From Chlorobiota bacterium (GTDB lineage Bacteria > Bacteroidota > Ignavibacteria > Kapaibacteriales > NICIL-2): a DNA stretch of 13,771 nt. The stretch covers positions 1 to 13,771 of the forward strand of contig RFIK01000169.1 in the NCBI GenBank assembly GCA_003695605.1, in the 5' to 3' direction. The number at the start of each line of letters is the position of its first letter. The stretch's first letter is position 1. Positions 6,542 through 13,771 of this stretch are shown here, in pieces. A program made the position numbers and the translations under genes. The notes under the pieces were generated by a model that was not told the origin of the DNA, did not search any database, and saw nothing but the letters and a program-made list of their open reading frames with translations.

Positions 6542-6599
6542 GCGAACATTTGATGGCACGAAAAAATTTTTCGTGGCAATAATCGGACGCGATGTTCGC
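6542..6599. repeat. Nested inverted repeat just upstream of hslO
   Basis: The outer arms GCGAACAT (6542-6549) and ATGTTCGC (6592-6599) are perfectly complementary. Inside them lies a second palindrome, CACGAAAAA-A-TTTTTCGTG (6557-6575, 9-bp arms around one base). It ends 35 nt before the hslO ATG. It could be an operator, a cruciform, or a structured leader; there is no T tract after it typical of a terminator. No TAnnTTTG promoter box was found in this gap. Confidence 0.5.
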
Positions 6600-6634
6600 C
6601 ATAGCAACCAGTGCCACGTTGCCTACCGGTGCTC

Positions 6635-7531
6635 ATGCCCGATCTTGCCCTGCTGAAGCAGAAATACCGCAATCGCGATCGTGTCGTGCATGCGATTGCA
6701 TGCGATGGTACCATCCGCGCTTCTGTAGTTGTCTCGACGGTTACTGCCCAGGAAGCCCAGCGCCGCCACAGTTTAGAGCCGGTTGGCGCAGTGCTGCTTG
6801 CACGTGCGCTCTCGGCTGCATCAGCGATGGCGTCGTTCCTCAAAGGCGAAGAACGAATTATCGTCGAAGCGAAAGGGAGCGGCTTTATCAGAACGGTCTA
6901 TGCTGAAGCTCTCCAGCTGGGCGAGGTGCGCGGCTTTGTCGAGTACAACGCAAACGTCAATGGGAAAAGCTCTCCACTCGGTAAGGGTGTGCTCCAAATC
7001 CGGAAAATTCTCTACAACAAAGCTGAGCCAATCACTGGCATCGTCGAACTGCAGGCAGGCAACCTCACGACAGATTTGGCGCATTATTTCTGGCAGTCCG
7101 AGCAAATCCCCACCGGTGTTCGGCTCGATGTGACGCTCGGAGATGATGGGAAGATCGAATGCTCGGCCGGGATCATCGTTCAAGCTCTCCCCGGAGCTGA
7201 CAAAGGGCAACTTCGCCGCATTTACCACTTTCTCGATAGCATTGGGTCGCTGTGCGAACTTGTGCGTACAGGCTACAATGCTGAAGAGATTGCTCGCCAG
7301 ACACTGCCAGCGGACATCGCTCTTTTCAGCTCAACACCAGTGGACTTTTTCTGCCGCTGCACGAAGGAGCGATTCAAGGAATTGCTCCTCGGTATCGGAG
7401 AAGAGGAACTCGTCACCATGCGCCAGGCAGGGCAGAACGAACTTGTTTGCCAATATTGCGGCGCTCGGTATTACCTGACGAGCGAGGATTTTGACGAGCT
7501 GCTCGAACAGCTTCGCGCCTCGCGAAATTAG
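6635..7531 (+). CDS. hslO: Hsp33 redox-regulated chaperone HslO
   Basis: The 298-residue product is typical in length for Hsp33. The C-terminal redox switch is intact: C240-x-C242 and C272-x2-C275 (CRC and CQYC), the zinc-binding cysteines that form disulfides on oxidation and turn on holdase activity in the cytoplasm. The N-terminal core shows family features such as the HAIACDGTIRAS strand (19-30), the YNANVNGKSSPLGKG segment (104-118) and GNLTTDLAHYFWQSEQIPT (142-160). The ATG at 6635 is chosen; an in-frame GTG at 6611 would add only eight residues. No Shine-Dalgarno sequence is visible before either. Its stop overlaps the stop of the convergent dnaJ by four bases (TTAG, 7528-7531). Co-location with grpE-dnaJ fits a stress-response neighbourhood; Hsp33 clients are known to be handed to the DnaK system. 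Confidence 0.96.
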   Translation: MPDLALLKQKYRNRDRVVHAIACDGTIRASVVVSTVTAQEAQRRHSLEPVGAVLLARALSAASAMASFLKGEERIIVEAKGSGFIRTVYAEALQLGEVRGFVEYNANVNGKSSPLGKGVLQIRKILYNKAEPITGIVELQAGNLTTDLAHYFWQSEQIPTGVRLDVTLGDDGKIECSAGIIVQALPGADKGQLRRIYHFLDSIGSLCELVRTGYNAEEIARQTLPADIALFSSTPVDFFCRCTKERFKELLLGIGEEELVTMRQAGQNELVCQYCGARYYLTSEDFDELLEQLRASRN

Positions 7532-8703
7532 AGCGTGAAGTTGTTCCGAAACTTACCGAAAAACCCCGTCTCCTTGCTTTCCTTGCGGCGACGCCGTGGT
7601 GCAATATTCTCGCTTTCAGCAAGCTCTCGTAGCAACTCCCGTTCCCGCTGGGTTACCTTCGTGGGAACGTAAATGTTGACTGTCACAAGCTGATCGCCGC
7701 GCTCGCCAGTATCCAGCCGCGGCAGACCTTTCCCACGCATGCGGAGGATCGTACCAGGCTGCGTGCCAGGTTTGATTTGCAACAGTGCAGTGCCATCAAT
7801 TGTTGGCACTTCTACTTCTCCACCGAGCACTGCATCGGGGAACGAAATTGTCAAGTGGTAATGGAGGTCCTTGTCTTGTCGGGTGAAGTAGGGATGCTCA
7901 ATTTCTTCGATGATGATGACGAGATCGCCGGGCGGTCCACCTTGCCGTCCAGCATGGCCTTTCCCGCGAATCGTAAGTTGCATGCCGTCGTACACTCCAG
8001 CAGGGATAGATACCTTGATGGTATCCTCGCCCAGGGTGCGCCCTTCGCCTTTGCATGCATGACACGGGTCGGTCAAGATTGTCCCGGTACCGTTGCAGCT
8101 CGGACACGTTGTGATGTTCACAAATTGCCCGAACATGGAACGGCTCACTTGGCTGATTTGCCCAGTCCCATTGCAACGCGGGCAGGTCGTAAAACCGCTC
8201 GATCCGCTTCGAGAACCGCTCCCGTTGCAGGTGCTGCAGGGCACGTAGCGCTTGACACGGATGGTCTTTTCTACGCCGGTGGCGATTTCCTCGAGCCGCA
8301 AGGGAAGTTGCACTCGCAAGTCCGCACCACGCTCGCCGTGTGGTTTTGGTTGCCGTGCGGAACGCCGTCGGCTGCTACCTCCTCCGAAAAACTCTTCAAA
8401 GAGTGAGCCACCGAAGATATCACCGAAGGCGCTGAAGATGTCCTCCATCGAGCTGTATTGATGGAAGTCTTGCCCAGCTCGCATACCTTCGTGCCCGAAT
8501 TGGTCGTAGCGCCGGCGTTTTTCTTCGTCGCTGAGCACTTCGTAGGCTTCGGTGATTTCCTTGAAGCGTTCTTCCGCTTCCTTATTGCCCGGATTGCGGT
8601 CCGGGTGATACTGCATCGCCAGCTTCCGGTAGGCACTCTTGATTTCGTCGAGTGTCGCCTGCCGGCTCACGCCGAGAATTTCGTAGTAGTCGCGCTTTGC
8701 CAT
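7528..8703 (-). CDS. dnaJ: Chaperone protein DnaJ (Hsp40)
   Basis: This is a full-length 391-residue class A J-protein. The J domain (about 1-70) has HPD at 33-35, which stimulates DnaK ATPase. A short G/F-rich linker (about 86-109) includes GDIFGGSLFEEFFGGGS. The zinc region has four CxxCxGxG-type repeats, with cysteines at 156/159, 174/177, 200/203 and 214/217. The C-terminal substrate-binding domains follow, and a basic stretch RRRRK lies near the end (370-374). It delivers unfolded clients to DnaK in the cytoplasm. It starts only 3 nt after the grpE stop, so the two are almost certainly one transcript; a GGAG sits inside the grpE tail upstream of the start. dnaK is not in the window, and no HrcA/CIRCE element was seen in the short gap before grpE. 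Confidence 0.98.
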   Translation of the reverse strand: MAKRDYYEILGVSRQATLDEIKSAYRKLAMQYHPDRNPGNKEAEERFKEITEAYEVLSDEEKRRRYDQFGHEGMRAGQDFHQYSSMEDIFSAFGDIFGGSLFEEFFGGGSSRRRSARQPKPHGERGADLRVQLPLRLEEIATGVEKTIRVKRYVPCSTCNGSGSRSGSSGFTTCPRCNGTGQISQVSRSMFGQFVNITTCPSCNGTGTILTDPCHACKGEGRTLGEDTIKVSIPAGVYDGMQLTIRGKGHAGRQGGPPGDLVIIIEEIEHPYFTRQDKDLHYHLTISFPDAVLGGEVEVPTIDGTALLQIKPGTQPGTILRMRGKGLPRLDTGERGDQLVTVNIYVPTKVTQRERELLRELAESENIAPRRRRKESKETGFFGKFRNNFTL

Positions 8704-8706
8704 TGC

Positions 8707-9408
8707 TTAGCTATTCTCCGATGGTGGAGGTGACTGAACATCCCCAGAGCCATCTGCTCCAGTAGCACCTGCGGATGTAACGACACGCGCATGTCGCAGC
8801 ACGCGATCGCGGAAGAGATACCCCCGCTGGACTTGCTGGACAATCGTCCCTTCTGGAAGTTCTGGATGGGGGACGTGGATGAGGGCTTCATGGAGTTCGA
8901 CGTTGAATGGCTCGCCCTCTTTTGCTTCAAGGGGGCGGACACCGTGTTCTTCGTAAAGGCGATGCGCCTTTGCTGTGATCATCTCCAGGCCGCTGAGCAT
9001 GGCATCGTAATCGCGCGACTGCTTACCTGCCTGGACGGCTGCGTGGAGATCATCGAGCAATTCCACAAGCCGCGAGAAGAGCCGTTCGGTAGCGTAGAGC
9101 ACAAGCTGCTCTTTCTCCCGCTCGGTCCGCTTGCGGAAGTTGTCCATTTCTGCCAGCGCACGAACATATTTCTCCCGTAATTCTTCACGCTCTTGGAGCG
9201 CTGCGCGGAGTTGCTCTTCGAGCGTCGCCAGTTTTTCTGACAGTAGCTGTTGCTCGCCTGCGGGAAGATCAACCTCCGCTGAACTGGTTTCGAGTGTGCT
9301 GCCTTCGGGAGCAACGCTACCTTCTGCAGCATGTGCGCGTTGCTCCTGCTCGATGTACCGATTGACAACGTCCTGTACGCGCTTCCGTAGTGGTTTGTTT
9401 TCGCTCAT
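8707..9408 (-). CDS. grpE: Nucleotide exchange factor GrpE
   Basis: The 233-residue product has a charged, low-complexity N-terminus (1-50). A long coiled coil (about 51-125) contains the conserved AEMDNFRKRTEREKE (86-100). The C-terminal beta domain carries the GrpE signature region (165-211: GEPFNVELHEAL, then P-E-G-T-I-V-x7-LFRDRVLR-A-V). GrpE dimers release ADP from DnaK. It is the first gene of a two-gene grpE-dnaJ unit, with dnaJ 3 nt downstream. The 75-nt gap between it and the permease gene upstream shows no clear promoter. It contains one short inverted repeat (GTTCGT 9434-9439 with ACGAAC 9455-9460), so read-through from the permease gene is possible. The proline-rich tail after the beta domain (SPPPSENS) is poorly conserved in the family. 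Confidence 0.97.
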   Translation of the reverse strand: MSENKPLRKRVQDVVNRYIEQEQRAHAAEGSVAPEGSTLETSSAEVDLPAGEQQLLSEKLATLEEQLRAALQEREELREKYVRALAEMDNFRKRTEREKEQLVLYATERLFSRLVELLDDLHAAVQAGKQSRDYDAMLSGLEMITAKAHRLYEEHGVRPLEAKEGEPFNVELHEALIHVPHPELPEGTIVQQVQRGYLFRDRVLRHARVVTSAGATGADGSGDVQSPPPSENS

Positions 9409-9483
9409 CGCTTCCGGTGCGAAATCGGTGGTCGTTCGTTCTATGGGAAGATTGACGAACAGACCGCGCCGAATAGTGCGCTG

Positions 9484-10545
9484 CTACTTGTTGCTGCCGA
9501 GCGTCGCTTGTGGATCGAGCGCATCACGCAACCCATCACCAAAGAGGTTGATGGCATAGACAGTCAGTGCAATTGCGATGGATGGATAGAGCACGAGCCC
9601 CAAACCTTCACCGACGTACAGGTACCCACGTCCATCCTGAATCATGCGTCCCCAGGATGGTGTCGGCGGCTGTATCCCGAGACCGAGAAAGCTCAAGCTT
9701 GCTTCGAGGATAATCGCCGTTGCAAACCCTGCCGTTCCGACAACCACGATTGATCCGAGCGTATTGGGCAGCATGTGCCGCAACATGATGCGCCAGGGGC
9801 CAAACCCAAGTGCACGCGCAGCCTGGACGAACTCCATCTGGCGCAGGGAAAGAAACTGCCCCCGGACAATCCGAGCAATATCAACCCAACTGGAAAGTCC
9901 AATGGCGACGAATGTCTGCCAAAGACCCTGCCCGAGAATCACGCTCAATGCGATCACGAGCAGAACGGTGGGGAACGACCAAACAACGTTTGTCAGCCAC
10001 ATGAGCGCATCGTCCACCCACCCGCGGAAGTAGCCCGCCAGCGAGCCGATGAGTACGCCGATCGCAATTGCCAGCGATTCCGCAATCAGCCCCACAAGCA
10101 ATGCAACCCGCGCGCCGTACACGAGCCGACTGAACACGTCGCGTCCAAAATGGTCTGTTCCGAGAATGTAGAGCGGCTGGGCATGCCAGTCGTGTTCGCT
10201 CGATCCCCAGAGCTGCGAGCGATGGATGCGGAATGTTCGTCCGAGTAGATCCGTGTACGCGACCGAATCACCAGTGATGCGATAGGACTCGATCGCGATG
10301 ATGCTTGGGCGGTCAGGATGGACGGGATTGGTGCGGTAGAGGACATTCCCGCGAAACATCGCTGGCTTGATTGCATATTCGAGTACCTGAACAGTTGGAT
10401 CCATCGGTGCGATGAGTGGTGCAGCGATAGCAAGAACCACGAGCACAACAAGAATCCCCAGCCCGATGAGCGCGCCTCGGTTGCGGCGCAGCCGTTTCCA
10501 TGCGAGAATCCACAGCGAGTTGCTATCGCGCATGTTCATTGGCAT
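9484..10545 (-). CDS. DppC/OppC-type ABC transporter permease (peptide/nickel family)
   Basis: The product has 353 residues. An N-terminal basic segment leads into TM1 (about 24-46), followed by a long periplasmic segment and GTDHFGRDVFSRL (129-141), a hallmark of DppC/OppC proteins. More membrane segments lie at about 146-171, 182-204, 208-222, 266-286 and 317-336. The EAA loop that docks on the ATPase is at about 238-261 (EFVQAARALGFGPW, ending MLPN), and IQPPTPSWG (291-299) is conserved in the family. The protein would form half of the inner-membrane channel for an oligopeptide, dipeptide or metal-chelate importer. The TM1-to-GTD segment (about 80 residues) looks longer than usual. The partner permease, binding protein and ATPases are not visible. 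The start may be M1 (10545), M3 (10539) or M5 (10533); no Shine-Dalgarno sequence decides. Confidence 0.92.
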   Translation of the reverse strand: MPMNMRDSNSLWILAWKRLRRNRGALIGLGILVVLVVLAIAAPLIAPMDPTVQVLEYAIKPAMFRGNVLYRTNPVHPDRPSIIAIESYRITGDSVAYTDLLGRTFRIHRSQLWGSSEHDWHAQPLYILGTDHFGRDVFSRLVYGARVALLVGLIAESLAIAIGVLIGSLAGYFRGWVDDALMWLTNVVWSFPTVLLVIALSVILGQGLWQTFVAIGLSSWVDIARIVRGQFLSLRQMEFVQAARALGFGPWRIMLRHMLPNTLGSIVVVGTAGFATAIILEASLSFLGLGIQPPTPSWGRMIQDGRGYLYVGEGLGLVLYPSIAIALTVYAINLFGDGLRDALDPQATLGSNK

Positions 10546-10691
10546 TCAACGTGACAATGGAACTATTGAGACCGACACCGCTGAGTACCACGTGGCGGTG
10601 AAATTTCCAGGCCGTCCATCCGTTGATGAATATCCACACGCGATGGATGCACTATCGCGATGCGGCAACCGACGATAAACGGCAGGCAAAA

Positions 10692-11792
10692 ATGCGAACT
10701 CTTGCACGTGACGTTCTGGGTGGGAAACTGCTGCTCGGGAATTTTTTGCCCGAACAGTTAGAAGCGCTTCTGGAGCAGTGGGGGCAGCCGCGCTATCGAG
10801 CCCAGCAGCTGCTGCAGGGCTACTTAGCGGAGCGTCGCTTCGATTTGCGCACAATCACCACGTTGCCAGGCGCGTTACGCCAGCGCTGTGCGGAAGCGTT
10901 CATCGCACTGCCCCTTGAGCTGAGCTCAATGAAGCATGCCACCGATGGTACAGTGAAAATGCTCGTCCGATTGCTCGATGGAGCGCAGGTCGAAATGGTT
11001 CGCATACCACGTGAAATGCAGAGCGGACGGAGTCGTCGCACGCTGTGTATCTCAACACAAGCAGGTTGCCCGCTCGGTTGCGTCTTCTGTGCGACTGCCA
11101 CACTGAAGTTGCAGCGAAATCTCGAGACGGCAGAGATCGTTGGCCAGTTTCTGCTTGCCGAGCAAGTCCTCGGAGAGCGCATCACGAATGTTGTCTTCAT
11201 GGGGATGGGCGAGCCGCTGCTCAACTACGAGGCAGTGACTGCTGCGATTCGGCTGATGACATGGGGAACGCAGCCGCTTGTCACACCACGACACATTACG
11301 CTCTCGACTGCAGGTATCGTGCCCGCAATTGCACGATTAGCCGAGGAGCCGATTTCGGTCAAGCTTGCCATCTCGCTCCACGCGACAACAGATGAACTGC
11401 GGCGCCGGCTGATGCCGATTGCACGGCGGTGGAGCATTGCTGAATTGCTCGACGCAGCCGAGTACTATTACCGTGTTACGAAGCGTGACATTACCTACGA
11501 GTACATCCTCTTCGACCGGCTCAACGACAGTGAGGCAGATGCTCGCCGCTTAGTTCGGATTGCGCGACGTGTTCCATCGAAAGTGAACGTGATCCCCTTT
11601 CACCCAATTGATTTTACGCATCCAAGCGGTCTTGCTGCGGAGCTACGTCCTGCCAGCGGCGAACGGCTGAAAGCGTTCGTCGAAATGCTCCGCCGCGCTG
11701 GCATTCCGACGATGGTACGAAGCTCCAGCGGAATAGACATCGCCGCAGCGTGCGGACAGCTCGCACTGGCAGAACTCAAAACGTCACGCTGA
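10692..11792 (+). CDS. rlmN: Dual-specificity RNA methyltransferase RlmN (radical SAM)
   Basis: The 366-residue product has the full RlmN layout. An N-terminal RNA-binding helical domain (PEQLEALLEQWGQPRYRAQQ, 20-39) is followed by the radical SAM motif C126-x3-C130-x2-C133 holding the 4Fe-4S cluster, GMGEPLLN (171-178) and ISLHATTDELRRRLMPI (227-243). The two extra catalytic cysteines are C118 and, near the C-terminus, C354 in AACGQL (the methyl-carrying residue). The enzyme makes m2A at 23S rRNA A2503 and in some tRNAs at A37. The ATG at 10692 matches family N-termini; in-frame ATGs at 10626 and 10647 would add 15 to 22 unmatched residues. The 146-bp gap to the divergent permease gene shows no TAnnTTTG box. 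The last 17 bases overlap the end of the convergent receptor gene. Confidence 0.96.
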   Translation: MRTLARDVLGGKLLLGNFLPEQLEALLEQWGQPRYRAQQLLQGYLAERRFDLRTITTLPGALRQRCAEAFIALPLELSSMKHATDGTVKMLVRLLDGAQVEMVRIPREMQSGRSRRTLCISTQAGCPLGCVFCATATLKLQRNLETAEIVGQFLLAEQVLGERITNVVFMGMGEPLLNYEAVTAAIRLMTWGTQPLVTPRHITLSTAGIVPAIARLAEEPISVKLAISLHATTDELRRRLMPIARRWSIAELLDAAEYYYRVTKRDITYEYILFDRLNDSEADARRLVRIARRVPSKVNVIPFHPIDFTHPSGLAAELRPASGERLKAFVEMLRRAGIPTMVRSSSGIDIAAACGQLALAELKTSR

Positions 11793-13771
11793 ATCCAAAG
11801 GTCGGCAGGATTGGCAGCATCGTTGTGCGGCGTTCGAGAAGCTCGAGCGTCTCCCGATTGACGCGGTAGAACACGCCGATGACGTTCTGCCGATTGTACA
11901 CGTTGATGATGTCCAGATACCAGCTCCACCGCCAGCCGAACCAATTGGTGTAGGTCGTCAGTCGAACGTCGAGCCGGTGGTAGTCCGGGAGCCGTCCGCG
12001 GTTGATATTCGTTATCCCACCCCGATCCACATCGAAGACGACACCACGCCAATCGGTGTCAATTGTTGCTTCCACTCGACCAGTTTCAGGATTGCGTATT
12101 TGGACGATGCGCGGCCTGATGCCGACTGGATAGGTCCATGGGAAGCCACTTCCGTAGGTGAATGTAAAGCTCAAATCAAGATTTTCACTTATGCGATAGC
12201 CGCCGACGATGTTGAGCGTGTGCCGACGATCGAAATTGAACGGAATCACCAAGCCATCGCGATAGCGATTGGCAAAAGCAAACGAATAGGCGATCCATCC
12301 GTAGAAGCCGCTATAGCGTGCTTCCGGGAATTTTTGCAGGAACAGTTCGATGCCGTACGATTCGCCTGTCGCGCTATTGACGGGAATAGTCGTCAGAGAA
12401 TCGCCAACTACTGCTACCGGCTGTGTCCAGCCATCGCGAGTGCGGTAGAGCGAATCAGGGAGCCCAGGAATCTTTTCAACTTTCCAGACTGTCCCTTGCA
12501 CCACTTTCGGCAGGAGTAGGTCGCTGAAGCCTTTGTAGTATCCCTCGACTCGGAACAGCCACTGGCGGCTCAATTGGTGCTCGATCCCGATAATGTTGTG
12601 CACAGCACGTTCAGCCCGCAGAGAACGGACATTGTCGCTTGTCAGGTCCAGGAAGACTTGTTGGTCGAAGAGCTTTTCGTAGCCGGGGGATTGGTAGTAG
12701 ATTCCCCACGCTGCGCGAAGAGTAGTTGTCGGCGACAGAGCGTACGATGCCGACAGGCGCGGTGCCAGGTATCCTTTCTGGAGCAAGGCGTAGTAATCGA
12801 ACCTGGCGCCGATAGTCACAGTTAGTTGCTCGAGCACACGCCAGCGATCTTGGGCGTAGAGACCGCTGCGGAAGTAGTTGATGCCTTGCTCGACTGATTC
12901 GGGGAGTGGTGGTGCTGTAGGGTTTGCTGCGCGGAGCGCCTTCAGTCTGGGGTCAAAATCGAAGAATGCAGTGATGCCCGTGTACAGCCAATCCTGCTGC
13001 AAACCAAAGTCGAGAGTATGGAGCGAGTCGAGCTGCCATGTGTTGTCCACTTTGATTGCGGTCTTTTGAAAGCGGAATCCACTTTCTCCGCGCACACTGA
13101 AAAGCGTCGGTACATCCACGCCCGCTTGGCGGAGCGAGTCTTGCAATCGCTCGAAATCTTGGTTGCTCAAGGGGCCGCCCTCCGCACTGCTATTGAGTAG
13201 CGCCGAGCCACCTACACCGCCGAAGCTGTTCGCCCCGTAATTGGCGTAGTAGGATAGCCCAACGTTTGAGACGAAGCTCCGCGACGGCGTCCATTGCCAG
13301 GTAAGACCGTAGGCATCGTTGTAGCTACGATCAACGATGCTTACCGAGTCCGCTGTCTTGCGATTGATCCCAGATGTGAACTCAGTGTTATCACGGCTGG
13401 TTAGGACAGTAGCCGAAACTTTGTGGCCGGTGGCAGGCATCAGAGTTACTCTCAGCTGAAGATCGCGGAAATTCGGAAGAGCAATGTCGCCATCAACTGC
13501 ACCAGTTGCGCGAAGAATTGGACCTGCGATAAGGTCGTAGTACGTCCTTCGGGAGGAAAGAAGCCACGAACCGTTCCAGAACGGGAGCGCGCCTTCGGTG
13601 ATAACGTTCGCGTTGGTGATGTTGACGTTGAGCTTCCCTGTGATGAAGCCGTTGTCGGTCAATCCATCGCGATTGCGCACATCCAGAACTGCGGAGAGGC
13701 GGTCTCCATACAGTGCAGGGAAGCCGCCGGTAAGGAGCGAGATGCTGCTGACGGTCTCAGGATTGAACAGC
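11776..13771 (-). CDS. TonB-dependent outer-membrane receptor (N-terminus outside window)
   Basis: The frame runs from the right edge to TGA at 11778-11776, giving about 664 visible residues. A GTG at 13680 is not the start: upstream codons continue in frame and encode a typical plug-domain end (SLLTGGFPALYGDRLSAVLD at 13681-13740). The rest is beta-barrel, with alternating aromatic strands, APRLSASYALSPTTTLRAAW, FNFDRRHTLNIVGGYR, YGSGFPWTYPVG, and a C-terminal FGFSVTF whose terminal Phe fits the outer-membrane assembly signal. Receptors of this family bring siderophores, vitamins, glycans or peptides across the outer membrane using TonB/ExbBD energy. The substrate cannot be read here, and no SusD-like partner lies downstream. 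The signal peptide and any carboxypeptidase-like N-terminal domain would be beyond the edge. It ends inside the last 17 bases of rlmN. Confidence 0.93.
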   Translation of the reverse strand, partial: LFNPETVSSISLLTGGFPALYGDRLSAVLDVRNRDGLTDNGFITGKLNVNITNANVITEGALPFWNGSWLLSSRRTYYDLIAGPILRATGAVDGDIALPNFRDLQLRVTLMPATGHKVSATVLTSRDNTEFTSGINRKTADSVSIVDRSYNDAYGLTWQWTPSRSFVSNVGLSYYANYGANSFGGVGGSALLNSSAEGGPLSNQDFERLQDSLRQAGVDVPTLFSVRGESGFRFQKTAIKVDNTWQLDSLHTLDFGLQQDWLYTGITAFFDFDPRLKALRAANPTAPPLPESVEQGINYFRSGLYAQDRWRVLEQLTVTIGARFDYYALLQKGYLAPRLSASYALSPTTTLRAAWGIYYQSPGYEKLFDQQVFLDLTSDNVRSLRAERAVHNIIGIEHQLSRQWLFRVEGYYKGFSDLLLPKVVQGTVWKVEKIPGLPDSLYRTRDGWTQPVAVVGDSLTTIPVNSATGESYGIELFLQKFPEARYSGFYGWIAYSFAFANRYRDGLVIPFNFDRRHTLNIVGGYRISENLDLSFTFTYGSGFPWTYPVGIRPRIVQIRNPETGRVEATIDTDWRGVVFDVDRGGITNINRGRLPDYHRLDVRLTTYTNWFGWRWSWYLDIINVYNRQNVIGVFYRVNRETLELLERRTTMLPILPTFGFSVTF

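Noticed and set aside
6173..6607. Minus-strand open frame covering the hairpin-rich region
   Set aside because: It spans the PAP2 coding sequence and several hairpins, lacks a ribosome binding site, and its translation resembles no protein I know.
7777..8406. Open frame opposite dnaJ
   Set aside because: It is an antisense shadow of the zinc-finger region with no recognisable domain or ribosome binding site.
9434..9460. GTTCGT-N15-ACGAAC inverted repeat before grpE considered as a heat-shock operator
   Set aside because: Its arms are only 6 bp, it does not match CIRCE (TTAGCACTC-N9-GAGTGCTAA), and such short repeats occur often by chance.
13678..13680. GTG as a start codon for the TonB-dependent receptor
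   Set aside because: In-frame sequence continues upstream to the window edge and encodes the expected plug-domain end, so the GTG is internal.
1..13771. CRISPR array, insertion sequence, tRNA, rRNA or phage genes
   Set aside because: I looked for regularly spaced repeats, transposase motifs, terminal inverted repeats and tRNA-like cloverleafs on both strands and saw none that could be supported.

Overview
The window looks like chromosome from a Bacteroidota/Chlorobiota-type (FCB group) bacterium of moderately high GC. Three things suggest this. Two secreted Ig-domain proteins end in a domain resembling the type IX secretion (Por) C-terminal sorting domain. A TonB-dependent outer-membrane receptor with a typical Bacteroidota/Chlorobiota plug sequence runs off the right edge. 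Several promoter candidates carry the Bacteroidota-type -7 box TAnnTTTG. The sequence alone does not give a genus; a Kapabacteria/Ignavibacteria-like lineage is a guess.

Layout. Positions 1-2998 (+) hold the 3' part of a large secreted protein: a right-handed beta-helix, six Ig-like domains and a sorting domain, closed by a strong intrinsic terminator. Positions 3311-4504 (+) hold a smaller protein made of a signal peptide, three Ig domains and a sorting domain. It is a paralogue of the last third of its neighbour and has its own promoter candidate and terminator. anmK (5730-4564, -) and a PAP2 phosphatase gene (5800-6375, +) diverge from a 69-base gap in which the two promoter candidates are packed against each other; both genes fit cell-wall or lipid-carrier recycling. 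Positions 6335-6600 are rich in hairpins and unexplained. hslO (Hsp33, +) follows and runs tail-to-tail into the grpE-dnaJ operon (-), so three protein-quality-control genes sit together. Further right are a DppC/OppC-type permease gene (-), rlmN (+), and the TonB-dependent receptor (-), whose end overlaps the end of rlmN by 17 bases.

Most of the window is conserved housekeeping sequence, and no defence system, mobile element, CRISPR array, tRNA or rRNA was seen. The least ordinary parts are: (i) the beta-helix/Ig gene, with extremely G-skewed third codon positions that switch abruptly to C-ending codons for the last 36 codons including the stop; (ii) the relationship between the two Ig/sorting-domain genes; and (iii) the multi-hairpin and nested-palindrome stretch before hslO.
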